Part shown: one piece after another, positions 1-9,527 of the stretch | Layout: every line of letters starts with the position of its first letter | Numbering within the stretch: the stretch's first letter is position 1 | NCBI GenBank assembly: GCA_016125225.1 | Contig: WGME01000010.1 | Span: 62,001-126,000 of the forward strand | Reading direction: 5' to 3' | Source: a bacterium | Lineage (GTDB): Bacteria; Planctomycetota; Planctomycetia; Planctomycetales; Planctomycetaceae | DNA: 64,000 nt | Translations under genes and position numbers: made by a program | Notes under the pieces: model-generated | Database searches by the model: none | Told to the model about the DNA's origin: nothing | The model's input: only the letters and a program-made list of their open reading frames with translations

Positions 1-418
1 CGACGTACACATCTTTGCCGGCTTGGATGGCCCAAATCGCAGAGAGGGCATGCCAGTGGTTCGGGGTCGCGATGCTGATGATGTCAATCGATTTGTCTTC
101 GAAGCACTTCCGCATGTCGACGTAGATTTCGGGCTTGTAGCCGTAGGTCTTCTCAATGCCTTGCGAGACCCGCATCCCAACTGTCGCGTCGACATCGACA
201 ATCGCGGCGATTTCACAGTCTTTGCGCTTTCCGAAGCCCGCAATATGGGAACCGCCGCGGCCATTCACGCCCACCACGGCGACCCGCAGCTTTTCATTGG
301 GGCTGGACGACTGGGTTTCCTGAGCGAAAGCCGAGCGGGACAGGCCGGTGCTCATGGCGGCAGCCGCCGCAGCAAACAGCGAATCTTCGAGGAAATCGCG
401 GCGAGATGAACGTGACAT
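1..418 (-). CDS. Gfo/Idh/MocA-family oxidoreductase, N-terminal part (runs off the window)
   Basis: Translation from the ATG at 418 gives a twin-arginine-like leader (SRRDFLEDS followed by an alanine-rich stretch ending near AFAQE). A Rossmann nucleotide-binding strand follows (RVAVVGVNGRGGSH, a GxGxxG variant), then IATPNHWHA, which matches the NAD(P)-binding half of Gfo/Idh/MocA dehydrogenases. About 139 residues are visible; the substrate domain lies beyond the left edge. Planctomycetes carry many such exported paralogues, usually assumed to act on sugars or inositols in the periplasm. The substrate cannot be read here. It is divergent from purF. Confidence 0.85.
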   Translation of the reverse strand, partial: MSRSSRRDFLEDSLFAAAAAAMSTGLSRSAFAQETQSSSPNEKLRVAVVGVNGRGGSHIAGFGKRKDCEIAAIVDVDATVGMRVSQGIEKTYGYKPEIYVDMRKCFEDKSIDIISIATPNHWHALSAIWAIQAGKDVYV

Positions 419-525
419 GGGGTTCGTCCTCGGGTGGGTGAAGCGGTCGTTAAGCCGGCGATCAGCGCCGCTGGTGATGTTCCAGTCTTTAAGTTTACGC
501 CCGGAACGGATCAACCTGCAACCAT

Positions 526-545
526 ACATCTGTCGAAACAGATGT
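526..545. repeat. Perfect 8-bp inverted repeat in the oxidoreductase/purF divergent intergenic region
   Basis: ACATCTGT, spacer CGAA, then ACAGATGT: a perfect palindrome with a 4-base centre. It lies about 150 bases upstream of purF and 110 upstream of the divergent oxidoreductase. It could be an operator for either gene or a short hairpin. There is no T-run, so it does not look like a terminator. The rest of 419-692 shows nothing else I can name. Confidence 0.4.
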
Positions 546-692
546 CAAAGGGGGATCATGGAGGCGGTCGGCTGCCTGTTTCTCCGCGGTTCGCAAGAAT
601 GTTCACCCATCGCGATAGTTGGTCGTGAGTCGACAGTCGGGTATAGTTAAGGGGCGCACGACAGTCGCTCGTCCCTGCTGCAGAAAGAGATT

Positions 693-2306
693 ATGGCGGA
701 CTTATTTCACGAGTGCGGGATCGTAGCGATCTATCACCTGCCTAACCGGGGGATCAGTCGCTTCGCTGCCGATGGTGATCCCGCGACCACATCTCGCCAT
801 ATTCCGCGCTTGCTGCTGGAAATTCAGAACCGCGGTCAGCTCGCCGCCGGCATGACCAGTTACGACCCCGACCGGCTGGAACTGCTGCACACCCACAAGA
901 ACGTTGGTCAGGTTACGGAAGTCTTTCACCTCAACCATCGTGAGCGGTTTGAAGATCTCATGAAATTGCAGCGGGGAATCGCTGCCATTGGGCATGTGCG
1001 TTATGCCACCTGCGGCGATGACGATGTCAATTACGCCCAGCCGTTTGAACGCAAACACATCGAAAAGTCGAAGTGGTTCAGCTTCGGCTTCAATGGGCAG
1101 TTGGCCAACTATACGGAACTGCGGGATGAGATCCTCACTCAGCAGGATTTTCATCTCTCGCGGAAAAACGACACTGAAATTCTGATGCACCTGATTGCCC
1201 AGCAGCTTTCAGGAGACAAGCGTCCCACGCCGCTGGAATTGCTGGGTCAACTCGCCAGGCGACTCGATGGGGCCTACAACATTGCCTACCTGAACGCGCA
1301 AGGCGACATGATTATTGCCCGCGATCCGTTGGGCATTCGGCCGCTGTGCTACGCCATCGACGGACCGATGTTCGCCGCGGCGAGTGAGAGCGTGGCTCTT
1401 GCCAATCTTGGCTTTCATAACGAAGACATCAAAGACCTGCCGCCCGGTCATGCGGTGATTATTCGCAAGGGGGAACTGTCGGTCGAGCAATATGCCCCTT
1501 CGCCCAAGCGAGCCCATTGCTTCTTCGAATGGATCTACTTCGCGAACGTGGCCAGTCGACTGGATGACCGCAGCGTTTATCTCACGCGGAAACGACTCGG
1601 GGAAGAGTTAGCCCGGCAGGAAGAGCTGGAAATTGACCGGGATCTGCACGACACCATTGTCGTGCCTGTGCCCGATACCGCCAAAGCCGCCGCCGATGCC
1701 ATGGCCCACGCCTTGCGGGTCCCCTGTGTCGAAGGGCTGATCCGTCAACGCTATATGGGGCGGACCTTCATAGAAGGGGGGGCCAATCGCGGCGAAAAAG
1801 TCCGCATGAAATACACGCCGCTGCCCGACGTGCTGGAGGGCAAACGGGTCTTGCTGGTGGAAGACACCATCGTACGGTCGACCACCATGAAGGCTTTGAT
1901 TCATCAGCTGCGCGACCGCGGCCGTGCGAAAGAAGTCCATGTGCGTGTGGCCTGTCCGCCGATCATCGCCCCGTGCTTCTATGGCATTGATATGTCGACG
2001 GTCACAGAATTGTTCGCCCCACAATTCATGTCGGACAGCACGCTGACGGCTGAGACCGAGCGGAAGATGGCCAAGTCGCTCGAAGCCGACAGCTTGCGGT
2101 ATCTTTCATTACCCGCGATTGCCCGCAGCGTCGATTTGCCCACGGGAAGCTTGTGCCAGGCCTGCCTGGACAGCAACTATCCGACCGAAGCCGGGAAGCG
2201 ACTGTATCAGCTCGCGCTTGAGAAACACGAGAAACAACTCTCGACAGGTTGTAGTACCGGACGAGTCCTTGAGTCCTCGCCTCTGCTCGCCCCCGCGGTT
2301 CGTTGA
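693..2306 (+). CDS. purF: Amidophosphoribosyltransferase (glutamine PRPP amidotransferase)
   Basis: First committed step of purine biosynthesis: PRPP + glutamine to 5-phosphoribosylamine. The N-terminus [14 protein letters not shown] places the class II amidotransferase nucleophile at Cys8, implying removal of a seven-residue propeptide as in the Bacillus-type enzyme. The amidotransferase domain covers about residues 8-250 ([15 protein letters not shown]). The phosphoribosyltransferase domain follows, with its PRPP loop [13 protein letters not shown] near residue 390. Cysteines in [19 protein letters not shown] and LCQACLD match the 4Fe-4S ligand positions of the iron-sulfur PurF class. Length 537 aa is slightly above the usual ~475-505, with extra residues at the C-terminus. 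AGAAAGAG precedes the ATG. Confidence 0.9.
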   Translation: MADLFHECGIVAIYHLPNRGISRFAADGDPATTSRHIPRLLLEIQNRGQLAAGMTSYDPDRLELLHTHKNVGQVTEVFHLNHRERFEDLMKLQRGIAAIGHVRYATCGDDDVNYAQPFERKHIEKSKWFSFGFNGQLANYTELRDEILTQQDFHLSRKNDTEILMHLIAQQLSGDKRPTPLELLGQLARRLDGAYNIAYLNAQGDMIIARDPLGIRPLCYAIDGPMFAAASESVALANLGFHNEDIKDLPPGHAVIIRKGELSVEQYAPSPKRAHCFFEWIYFANVASRLDDRSVYLTRKRLGEELARQEELEIDRDLHDTIVVPVPDTAKAAADAMAHALRVPCVEGLIRQRYMGRTFIEGGANRGEKVRMKYTPLPDVLEGKRVLLVEDTIVRSTTMKALIHQLRDRGRAKEVHVRVACPPIIAPCFYGIDMSTVTELFAPQFMSDSTLTAETERKMAKSLEADSLRYLSLPAIARSVDLPTGSLCQACLDSNYPTEAGKRLYQLALEKHEKQLSTGCSTGRVLESSPLLAPAVR

Positions 2307-2377
2307 AGGCACCAGGTGCCAGGGTGATGACCATTCGCCCTGCCACCATCTCCCACCGTTTCCGAACGATCCAGCCG

Positions 2378-2776
2378 ATGCTCACTGAACACGAAATGAC
2401 CATTCGCGTGCGGTACTGCGAAACCGATGCGATGGGGTTCCTGCATCATTCCCAGTTCGTCAATTACTACGAAACGGGACGCACAGAATTGCTGCGCGAG
2501 CAGGGGGGCAATTACCGCGAGATTGAAGAGTCGGGGTTGTTTCTGGTCGTCGTCAAACTGGAATGCCGGTATCACTCCCCAGCCAAATATGACGACCTGC
2601 TGACATTGAAAACGAAAGTCGAACGCGTTTCCGCCGCTAAAGTGGAACACAGTTATCGACTGTATCGAGGCGAGCAATTACTCGCGACAGCCTCTTCCGT
2701 GCTGGCTTGCGTCGACAAAGCCGGCCGCGTGGCCCGGTTGCCGGATTCGATTGCCGTCCACAATCCGAATGCCTGA
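2378..2776 (+). CDS. Acyl-CoA thioesterase, YbgC/FadM-like hotdog protein
   Basis: Single hotdog-fold (4HBT) thioesterase of about 132 aa. The motif RYCETDAMGFLHHSQFVNYYE matches the YbgC active-site segment, with the aspartate of TDAMG as the catalytic residue. The start at 2378 (MLTEHEM) is preferred over the upstream ATG at 2303, which overlaps purF and would add 25 residues not expected in the family. A start at 2396 is also possible. The enzyme probably hydrolyses acyl-CoA or acyl-carrier thioesters in the cytoplasm; the exact substrate is unknown. It follows purF by about 70 bases and is probably cotranscribed with it. Confidence 0.85.
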   Translation: MLTEHEMTIRVRYCETDAMGFLHHSQFVNYYETGRTELLREQGGNYREIEESGLFLVVVKLECRYHSPAKYDDLLTLKTKVERVSAAKVEHSYRLYRGEQLLATASSVLACVDKAGRVARLPDSIAVHNPNA

Positions 2777-2798
2777 TTGATGGCCGTGTTGCAACGAA

Positions 2799-2829
2799 AC
2801 AGCCCGGCGTCATGAAGACACCGGGCTGT
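2799..2829. terminator. Convergent hairpin terminator
   Basis: ACAGCCCGG pairs perfectly with CCGGGCTGT across a 13-base loop that can form a further GTC/GAC stem. It sits between the 3' ends of the thioesterase (+) and the acetylesterase (-), so it can serve both. T-runs on either side are weak. Confidence 0.65.
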
Positions 2830-2859
2830 GATTCCTTCGTCGTCTCGCAGGCGACAAAA

Positions 2860-4443
2860 CTACTTGGCTTCGGCGGTCACGCCTGGCCAATCATCGGTGC
2901 GGAACGGCGTCAACGGCAAACCTTCGTTGCTGTAAACGTTGACGACGGGGTTATCGGCCCAGCCATAACGCACAGCAACAGGGTCCGCGACGGCATCGGC
3001 CCAGACTTCGATGGTGTTCGGGCCGGTCACCTTGCCGTTGGCCCAAACCCACTTCTTGTCTTCCCCAGTGATGGCAAAACCGATGGCTTCGTTGACATCA
3101 AACGGACGGAAACCGTTCACATTGTCAAAGGTCAACGTCACCTTGTTGCCCGACTTGGCCATCGACTTGTAACGCGGGCTCTTATGAGCGATGGAGATGC
3201 CATACTCATTCGCCAACGCCCAGCGAGCCAGTCGCTTGCCGACATCGAGCTTGTTCTTCGGGTGAATGTCTTTGCCTTCACCAATGTCGATGATGACCGC
3301 CTCTCCGGTGTGAGTCAGCACATCCATCGTCATGGTTTGGGCTTCACGCAACTCTGCCCATGAGCTTTCGCCGGGTTCCGGCTTCTCGGCCAGGAAGTCG
3401 GCCAGTTGCACCCAGTAGAACGGAAAGTCGCCCTGGCCCCATTCATCGCGCCAGTGCTGAATCATCAGCGGGAAGAGGTGCCGATACTGGTAAGCACGGC
3501 CGGCATTGGTTTCGCCCTGATACCAGATCGCCCCTTTGATGCCGTAGCCAATGATGGGCTTCAACACGCCATTGTACAGGTTGGCCGGACGGTGCTGACC
3601 AGTCATCTGGCCATCAAGGCTTTGCGGAGGTCGTGGTGAAGGTTTGCCAGCGGCTTTAGCGGCTTCCACGTCCTTCTTCCATTGTTCCATCGCTGCGGCG
3701 AACTTCTCTTTTTCAACCGGATCGCTGGCCTTCTTCTCCATCTCCTCCCAGCGGGCGAGCAAGGGGCCATACATGTCCGCATTGGCAGCCAGCAGATCGC
3801 GTCGCACCCAGGCTTCGGCCGCTGAACCACCCCAGGCGTTGTCGATGAGACCCACGGGGACGTTCAACGTCTTGTGCAATTGACGACCGAAGAAATAGCC
3901 GACGGCGGAGAAGTCGCCCACGGTATCCGGTGTGCAGGGCTGCCACGATCCGTTGAAGTTCGACTGCGGCTCTTGCGTACCTACCTGCGGAACAGTGATG
4001 AAACGCAGGTTCGGATAGTTTGCGGTCAATCGTTCCAGATCGGGATCATTCGCCTGGTTGACCGACCACTGCATGTTCGACTGGCCCGAGCAGACCCAGA
4101 CTTCGCCGACGAGAACATCGGAAATCTTTAGTTCGTTCTTGCCCTTGATGGTCAAGGTCAGAGGGTCATGACTAACCGCCAGCGGTGCCAGCTCGACCAT
4201 CCAGCGGCCATCGTCAGCGGCCTTGCCTGAGACCGACTGATCGCCGATCGAAACCGTGACTTCTTCCCCGGCTTCGGCCCAGCCCCAGACCTTATTCTTC
4301 ATCCCCTGCTGCAACACCATATGATCGGTGAAGAGTGCCGGGACTTTCACATCGGCTGATGCCAGATCGGCAGCGCCGAAACAAACTCCCATAGCCCAGA
4401 CGGCGTGCAGCGCGGCACGTCGCCACGTTCCCCAAGTCCGCAT
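2860..4443 (-). CDS. Secreted sialate O-acetylesterase-like carbohydrate esterase
   Basis: About 527 aa from the ATG at 4443. The N-terminus has a basic start, a hydrophobic core and a likely cleavage after DLASA, so export is expected. The SGNH-hydrolase signature [11 protein letters not shown] (serine nucleophile near residue 120) and a late DIHPKNK, where Asp and His complete the triad, are characteristic of the sialate O-acetylesterase family (SASA). [11 protein letters not shown] is the conserved middle block. It presumably deacetylates sialic acids or other acetylated glycans in the periplasm. The longer ORF from 4563 is rejected because its extra 40 residues precede the signal peptide. 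It is last in a run of minus-strand genes. Confidence 0.85.
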   Translation of the reverse strand: MRTWGTWRRAALHAVWAMGVCFGAADLASADVKVPALFTDHMVLQQGMKNKVWGWAEAGEEVTVSIGDQSVSGKAADDGRWMVELAPLAVSHDPLTLTIKGKNELKISDVLVGEVWVCSGQSNMQWSVNQANDPDLERLTANYPNLRFITVPQVGTQEPQSNFNGSWQPCTPDTVGDFSAVGYFFGRQLHKTLNVPVGLIDNAWGGSAAEAWVRRDLLAANADMYGPLLARWEEMEKKASDPVEKEKFAAAMEQWKKDVEAAKAAGKPSPRPPQSLDGQMTGQHRPANLYNGVLKPIIGYGIKGAIWYQGETNAGRAYQYRHLFPLMIQHWRDEWGQGDFPFYWVQLADFLAEKPEPGESSWAELREAQTMTMDVLTHTGEAVIIDIGEGKDIHPKNKLDVGKRLARWALANEYGISIAHKSPRYKSMAKSGNKVTLTFDNVNGFRPFDVNEAIGFAITGEDKKWVWANGKVTGPNTIEVWADAVADPVAVRYGWADNPVVNVYSNEGLPLTPFRTDDWPGVTAEAK

Positions 4444-4585
4444 AGCGATTCCCTCTTGAGTGTCGATCGTGAATTCACTCGCATCATTGGCCGACAAACA
4501 TATGCAGCGCGAGTGATGTGACCGCAGTATCAACCGCAAGAAGACGAACCGCAAGGGAGCCACCGGTCGAACTTCGCACGTTTCG

Positions 4586-5338
4586 TCAGGGAGCCAATGA
4601 AACGGCAGCGGCGCCGGTAATGGCCAGGGTTTCTGTGCCTTGCACGAAACCGATGATCTGGCTGCGAGATCGTTGCCAGTCCTTAGGCAGGCTCAATGTC
4701 GCCGTGCCCTGCGAGATGGGGCCACGTGAAATCGTCGTCCAATTGCGAACGGCATTCACATGAGTCAATGTTTCCCCCCGGTTTTCCCCCGCGGTCACTT
4801 TTGACGACAAGCCGCTCTCCACCAGCACGAGTTGTAGTTCCGCATTCTGAGCCGCCGGGGAGACGGTGTACGTGACCTGGCAAGTTTTGTCGGTCGTGTT
4901 GACCTGACATTTCAACGTCACTTGATGACGCACCGGTGTCTTCAGGGCATTGCCAATGGCGGTGTCTGCCAGTTTCCAGTTCGAACCGACAAATTCGTCA
5001 CGTCCGTTGACAATCATCTGCGGCGTATAGATCGCCGAGAGTTCTAGCTCATTTCCGTAATGCCGCTGCCGGGCGGTGTACTTGGCATGGGCAAAGCGAT
5101 CGGACCAGCCCAGGCGGTCCCAGTAATCGACATGCCAGCCAATGCAGTAGATGGCATGTCCCGATTTGGTCTGCGTTTCGGCAATCCGTTTGAGCAATTG
5201 ATCGGCGGGGGGACAACTGCTGCACCCTTCCGATGTAAAAAGCTCAACGACGGCGATGCCTGGAAACTCCGCAGCGCTCGCTGACTGAGTCAGAACGGCC
5301 AGAAGTGGTGCGATCCACAACACCAAGCCGGTTCGCAT
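4586..5338 (-). CDS. DUF1223 secreted thioredoxin-like protein
   Basis: About 250 aa with a signal peptide ([13 protein letters not shown]... SASA). The segment [20 protein letters not shown], with a CxxC in a thioredoxin-like context, and [15 protein letters not shown] are hallmarks of DUF1223 proteins. [16 protein letters not shown] is the second conserved block. The start at 5338 is chosen because GGAG lies eight bases upstream; the ATG at 5353 has no ribosome site. The role is not established; a periplasmic redox function is inferred from the cysteines. Confidence 0.85.
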   Translation of the reverse strand: MRTGLVLWIAPLLAVLTQSASAAEFPGIAVVELFTSEGCSSCPPADQLLKRIAETQTKSGHAIYCIGWHVDYWDRLGWSDRFAHAKYTARQRHYGNELELSAIYTPQMIVNGRDEFVGSNWKLADTAIGNALKTPVRHQVTLKCQVNTTDKTCQVTYTVSPAAQNAELQLVLVESGLSSKVTAGENRGETLTHVNAVRNWTTISRGPISQGTATLSLPKDWQRSRSQIIGFVQGTETLAITGAAAVSLAP

Positions 5339-5445
5339 GGCGAAAGCTCCCACATCTCATGTTGCTACAGACCCGCCTGCAGAAATCGTATAGATCGGCT
5401 GCGCGGACGTCGAGTGAGATTGGGATGCCGGGGGGCTGGCTTTGG

Positions 5446-6378
5446 TTACTTGACTCCCGGGTTTGAATCGGTTTTTTGGGCCAGTCGCTGCACGTGGTCC
5501 ACCTTCAGCACGTGCTGGATGCGAGTGTACTTCAGCGGATTGCTTTTGAAGCGGCGGCGAGATTCATCGGATTCAAACAGATACAAATCGCCATCGAAGA
5601 AGGCCCCGTAATCGGTGCTGCCCTGCACGGCCCGATCGGTCTCATTCAGCAAGACCGGATCGCAACCGAGTAGTCGGGGTGCAAATTCCTGGGGACGCGT
5701 CCGGAAGGCTTTCAGTTCGGCTTCATTCGCGAGGTAATACGTCAGGCCTTTGTACTCGTAGGCGAAATCGGCACTCCCGAGCACCCATTTGCGTTCCGCT
5801 CCCAAGGCCACCGGGGAATACCCATCCATTCCGACGATCGGCTGTGGGTCACCGAGGGTAATCTCCTGCTGCGGATCGGCGGTCTCTTCCGGTGGCGTCT
5901 CGGCTTGCGGCTGCTGCACAATGACAATTTGATTGAACTGATCAAACTGTCCACGTGAACGAACGGCCGTCGTGCGGTAGCGGTTCAGATCCTGGAAGCC
6001 TTCCACCTGGCTGATGAGTCGGCCGGAAAGTGGATCGATGATCACATCACAGGGCAACGCATGCACGCCGAATCGCTGCACCAGTTGTCCCCCTTTGATA
6101 TTCGCGGGGTTACCGGCATCGACCTTCACGGCAATATATTGTGTCGAGAGGATGCCCACCACATCAGGCTGATGGAGAACCTCCTGCTCCATGCGTCGGC
6201 AAGGGGGGCATTGTTGCCCGTAGAAGTGAACCAGCAAAGGTCGCTTGGCGCGAACCGCCTCGGCATAGGCAGCATCGTAATCGGCCCGCCAGACATCCGC
6301 GGCGTACAGCGACGCCGTAGACGCGGCCGCAACCACCATCCCCATCATCAGCACAAATCGGAAGAGGTGGTTCACCAT
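5446..6378 (-). CDS. Secreted thioredoxin-fold protein with two YHS-like C-terminal repeats
   Basis: About 310 aa. A signal peptide (VNHLFRFVLMMGMVVAAAS...) leads into a thioredoxin domain (residues ~30-130) with the active site GQQCPPCRRME and a cis-proline region HALPCDVIID. After a Gln/Pro/Glu-rich linker, residues ~190-285 show two YHS-like units: DGYSPVAL... YEYKGLTYYLANEAELKAF... and YGAFFDGDLYLFESDESRRRF, each with an aromatic strand followed by FxxxPxxY/F. YHS modules are often linked to metal binding. This suggests a periplasmic redox or metal-handling protein. The start at 6378 follows GGGGAA with good spacing. Downstream partners are the DUF1223 protein and the esterase. Confidence 0.75.
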   Translation of the reverse strand: MVNHLFRFVLMMGMVVAAASTASLYAADVWRADYDAAYAEAVRAKRPLLVHFYGQQCPPCRRMEQEVLHQPDVVGILSTQYIAVKVDAGNPANIKGGQLVQRFGVHALPCDVIIDPLSGRLISQVEGFQDLNRYRTTAVRSRGQFDQFNQIVIVQQPQAETPPEETADPQQEITLGDPQPIVGMDGYSPVALGAERKWVLGSADFAYEYKGLTYYLANEAELKAFRTRPQEFAPRLLGCDPVLLNETDRAVQGSTDYGAFFDGDLYLFESDESRRRFKSNPLKYTRIQHVLKVDHVQRLAQKTDSNPGVK

Positions 6379-6546
6379 CTCGGGCATTCCCCAAGCGTTG
6401 CCTTCACTCACAGACTGGGCTGCGGCCAAACACCGCAGATGGCGCACCAATCCTGTTCGTTCTGCATCGTCTGGAGACCGGGATGAACTCTGATAGAAAA
6501 GATTGCGGGCACACATCCACGAGAACCGGCAGACTTTGCCGGGCAA

Positions 6547-6996
6547 TCACTCGTGACGCATCGCACTCCGACCAACAATCAGCTTGTCTTCGAGGTAGTT
6601 GCCAGGAACCAGTGAAACCTTATTGAAAGGAATGGCAACTTTGACTTCGATCAGGTCGCGAGTATTGGCAGCGACACATTCATTGCCCGGGTTCGGATTG
6701 CCTTCTGCTGCGGTGATGGTGATATCAATATCGATGTCGCTCCCGGAAACCGACAGCGATGACTCCAGAAAGTCACGGACTGCACTGATCACCTGAGCGT
6801 TACTGGAACCATCGAGAATGGCCATGCGTGTGCCTTCGCGTGAAGCGTTGGTCACCATGTTGGCTACCCAGAGGGCGCGGCCGAATTCGATAATTCCCAT
6901 GGTCACCAGCATGAACACCGGTAAGACCATAGCCATTTCGACAATGGCGGCAGCGCGTCGGTGGTGCCGCCTCGAACGTACGTGGGCGGACAGCAT
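6547..6996 (-). CDS. TadE-like pilus-assembly pseudopilin
   Basis: 149 aa. The N-terminal RRAAAIVEMAMVLPVFMLVTMGIIEFGRALW is the TadE signature: a basic leader, a glutamate shortly after the processing site and one long hydrophobic helix. The remainder is a small exported domain. In Tad systems such minor pseudopilins work with TadF/TadG and the prepilin peptidase. Here only TadE and a TadG-like gene (8288) are present, as in many planctomycete genomes, so a role in a full pilus is not shown. The thioredoxin-YHS gene follows on the same strand. Confidence 0.8.
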   Translation of the reverse strand: MLSAHVRSRRHHRRAAAIVEMAMVLPVFMLVTMGIIEFGRALWVANMVTNASREGTRMAILDGSSNAQVISAVRDFLESSLSVSGSDIDIDITITAAEGNPNPGNECVAANTRDLIEVKVAIPFNKVSLVPGNYLEDKLIVGRSAMRHE

Positions 6997-7491
6997 TCGT
7001 CATCCTTTCTGAACGACCGAAGAACTTCGGATTCCGATGGAAGTCTGTGGCCCGCAATCCATCGCCATGGCGAACCCTATGTCATGCCAAAAACGAAGAT
7101 GGAAAAATTCAGACAAAAATTGGAAATGCGGTGGCTCACCTCAATCGATGTGCTATGGCAACAAACCGTGTTGCCAGATGATGCAGGCGTCTGTTGTCAA
7201 TTCGCCGCACGTTGCCGAATCTCCGCAAGCGAAGTAATAACCTGCATTTGCATCATTCCGGTGGGTCTCAACGATTTTTGCCGTCGTCGATTTCTGGCGT
7301 GAAATAGTTTGCCTTTGGTCGAGCGATTTTTCGTGATCGCTGCGACGCTCCTGGCGTCAATCACCGGAAGCGACATCGTGATCGATATGTTCATCGCGAT
7401 GTTCTTCGGGCCCACAGCGAGATGAGTTCACCTCGCTGCGAAGACCGGTCTAGCGCCTGTCTCACACATCTCCAGGAATGAAAGGTGACCA
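6997..7491. other. Non-coding divergent region between TadE and a TAT-exported protein
   Basis: About 495 bases between divergent genes. The only structure I see is an inverted repeat, CAGCGAG at 7415-7421 and CTCGCTG at 7432-7438. Its outer side has no T-run, so it may be a leader hairpin or operator. ORFs crossing this stretch have no recognisable domain. Promoters for both flanking genes must lie here, but no convincing -35/-10 pair stands out. Confidence 0.4.
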
Positions 7492-8181
7492 ATGTCGCGC
7501 CTGCCCGGATGGTCGAATGTGCGCGCCGTTGAGCCCGAGAAATTGCAGGCTCGGCGGAGGTTTCTACAGTTCGCGGGAGGGGCCAGCCTTGCGCTGCTGG
7601 CTCATCCTTTGTCGGCGGCTGATCCTGATGTGCCCTACGACCGAGTCGAAGAAGACTGGACGCTGGTCATTGGTGAACCGGAACCCGAGGCCCATGCTCC
7701 GCAACTGCTCAACGTCATCTCACCTACAGGTGATCTGGCCGGGAAGTATGGCATCCTCGAGTTGAACCATTCGACTCAGCCGGAATACTTCGAAGGTGGT
7801 CTGCAAATGCAGCTTTGGTCGGGGGATGAATGCCGCGAGCATGCCACCACCGCCGATTCCAGCCTGCTGATGACGACGGGAGAAACGATCAGCTATACGC
7901 TGGTAATGGCCGTGGGATATGGCCAATTGCGGTTCCGCGTCAAGAACGGCACGTCCACCACCTGGGGCAGCTTTGGCGGTTCTGATCTGCTGGTGACTTC
8001 TTCGACGTCACTTAACAACCTGACAGGTTATTCGCCGACGATTTCCGCATCCAAATCGCGGGTCGGGTTCGCCGGTCATCGCGTGGAAAAGTTCGCGTTG
8101 AAGCAGGTTCGCTACTACGTCGACAACACGGTCGTGAAAGTCGACGAAACCTATCGGCAGGTGCATCCGGCATTGGAATAG
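7492..8181 (+). CDS. Hypothetical TAT-leader protein upstream of TadG
   Basis: 229 aa, unknown family. Residues ~21-45 read RRRFLQFAGGASLALLAHPLSAA, a twin-arginine-like leader ending in a signal-peptidase site. The mature part looks beta-rich (SYTLVMAVGYGQLRFRVKNG, SRVGFAGHRVEKFALKQVRYYVD) with one cysteine and no catalytic motif I recognise. It could be a jelly-roll or laminin-G-like extracellular domain. It lies just upstream of the TadG-like gene on the same strand with a gap of about 105 bases. GAAAGGTGA precedes the ATG. Confidence 0.6.
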   Translation: MSRLPGWSNVRAVEPEKLQARRRFLQFAGGASLALLAHPLSAADPDVPYDRVEEDWTLVIGEPEPEAHAPQLLNVISPTGDLAGKYGILELNHSTQPEYFEGGLQMQLWSGDECREHATTADSSLLMTTGETISYTLVMAVGYGQLRFRVKNGTSTTWGSFGGSDLLVTSSTSLNNLTGYSPTISASKSRVGFAGHRVEKFALKQVRYYVDNTVVKVDETYRQVHPALE

Positions 8182-8287
8182 AGGCAGCGAGGATCGTTCT
8201 CCGTTGCAGCGATATTGAACATCAGGGCCGGGACTTCGTTCGAACAACCACTTCATCTACCTTCCCGCCAAGGGCGAAGGAGCACTT

Positions 8288-9487
8288 ATGCCTGCGCAGC
8301 CGATGGGCATCCGTCAGCGATTGACACCCCGATCTCTGATACAAACCAAGCCCAATCAACGACAAGGGGTGATTCTGGTACTGGCCGCGATTTTGATCGT
8401 CATCATCTTTGCAATGGTGGCCTTCTCGGTTGACCTGGGTTACGCCGCCCTCACGAAATCTCAGCTACAGATTGCCGCCGATGCCTCTGCGTTGGGAGCA
8501 TGCCTGGAATTGAGCGACGGCCTGGGACCGCAACCCATCAACACCGTGGCTGAGACAACAACCATTGCGAACGCAGCCGCACTCTCAATTGCCGGTTCAA
8601 ACAAGAACGGCGACCAGTCTGGCACTTACCTGGATACGAGTTCCGATATCCAATACGGCCAGGCCACGTACAACGCTCAAGCCAATACCTGGAATACCAC
8701 CTGGGGTGTGGCTCCGTACAATGCGATCCGGGTCAATGCACGTCGCAGCAAAACCTCTGGGGTCGGCGGAGATCGCAAACTTGATCTGATGTTCGCCCCG
8801 ATCATGGGGATTGACGATATCTCGTTGTCCTCGTCTGCGACCGCTGCGTTACTCCCCGGCATTGGGTTTCGCATTCCGCCCGGGAGTTCAGAAACCATCG
8901 ATGTCCTGCCGATCGCTCTCGATGTTCCGACATGGGAGGCACTCATGAACGGTACCGGGACAGATCAGTACACGTACAATGCCGCGTCAGGCACGGTCTC
9001 CGCTGGTCCCGACGGGATTCTGGAAGTTGACCTGTACCCCTACGGCAATGGAGCACTCCCCCCAGGAAACCGGGGGACGGTCGATATCGGTAGCCCCAAC
9101 AACAGCACCAACGACTTGAAGCGCCAGATCCTCTACGGGCTGAATGAGTACGACCTCAGCTTCTTCAATGGAGAACTCCGCACCGATGACGGCGAGATCA
9201 TATTGAATGGCGACACCGGCATTAGTGCGGGGATTAAAGATCAGCTCGAACAGATCAAAGGTCAACCGCGGTTGATTCCGTTGTTCTCGGCGGTCTCCGG
9301 CCCCGGCAACAATGCCATGTACACCGTCCCAAAGTTCGTGGGAATTCGCATTCTCTATGTGAAGCTGACCGGGGGAAGCAAGAAGGTGATCGTTCAACCG
9401 GCCCCCTTCGTCTCGGCCCAGGTGATTCGCGGTGGCAGCACGATCGGCCTCGACAGCTACTTTACTCCACCTCGGCTGATCAACTGA
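8288..9487 (+). CDS. TadG-like protein (putative Flp pilus-assembly/flp-locus protein)
   Basis: 399 aa. After a basic N-terminus comes a single helix (GVILVLAAILIVIIFAMVAFSVDLGYAAL) followed by QLQIAADASALGACLEL, the classic TadG N-terminal pattern in which ADAxALAAA follows the membrane anchor. The remaining ~330 residues form an extracytoplasmic domain rich in Asn/Gly/Ser with no clear MIDAS motif, so a von Willebrand fold is not demonstrated. AAGGGCGAAGGAG lies upstream of the ATG. The function is probably envelope-linked. The divergent TadE gene suggests a minimal TadE/TadG set. Confidence 0.75.
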   Translation: MPAQPMGIRQRLTPRSLIQTKPNQRQGVILVLAAILIVIIFAMVAFSVDLGYAALTKSQLQIAADASALGACLELSDGLGPQPINTVAETTTIANAAALSIAGSNKNGDQSGTYLDTSSDIQYGQATYNAQANTWNTTWGVAPYNAIRVNARRSKTSGVGGDRKLDLMFAPIMGIDDISLSSSATAALLPGIGFRIPPGSSETIDVLPIALDVPTWEALMNGTGTDQYTYNAASGTVSAGPDGILEVDLYPYGNGALPPGNRGTVDIGSPNNSTNDLKRQILYGLNEYDLSFFNGELRTDDGEIILNGDTGISAGIKDQLEQIKGQPRLIPLFSAVSGPGNNAMYTVPKFVGIRILYVKLTGGSKKVIVQPAPFVSAQVIRGGSTIGLDSYFTPPRLIN

Positions 9488-9527
9488 GAGGTGGAATGGT
9501 CGGCGACACGATTCGTGGATTGAATCA

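Noticed and set aside
2308-2320. GGCACC-A-GGTGCC palindrome at the end of purF
   Set aside because: It is short and overlaps the purF stop region and the thioesterase leader, with no sign of regulatory placement; likely chance.
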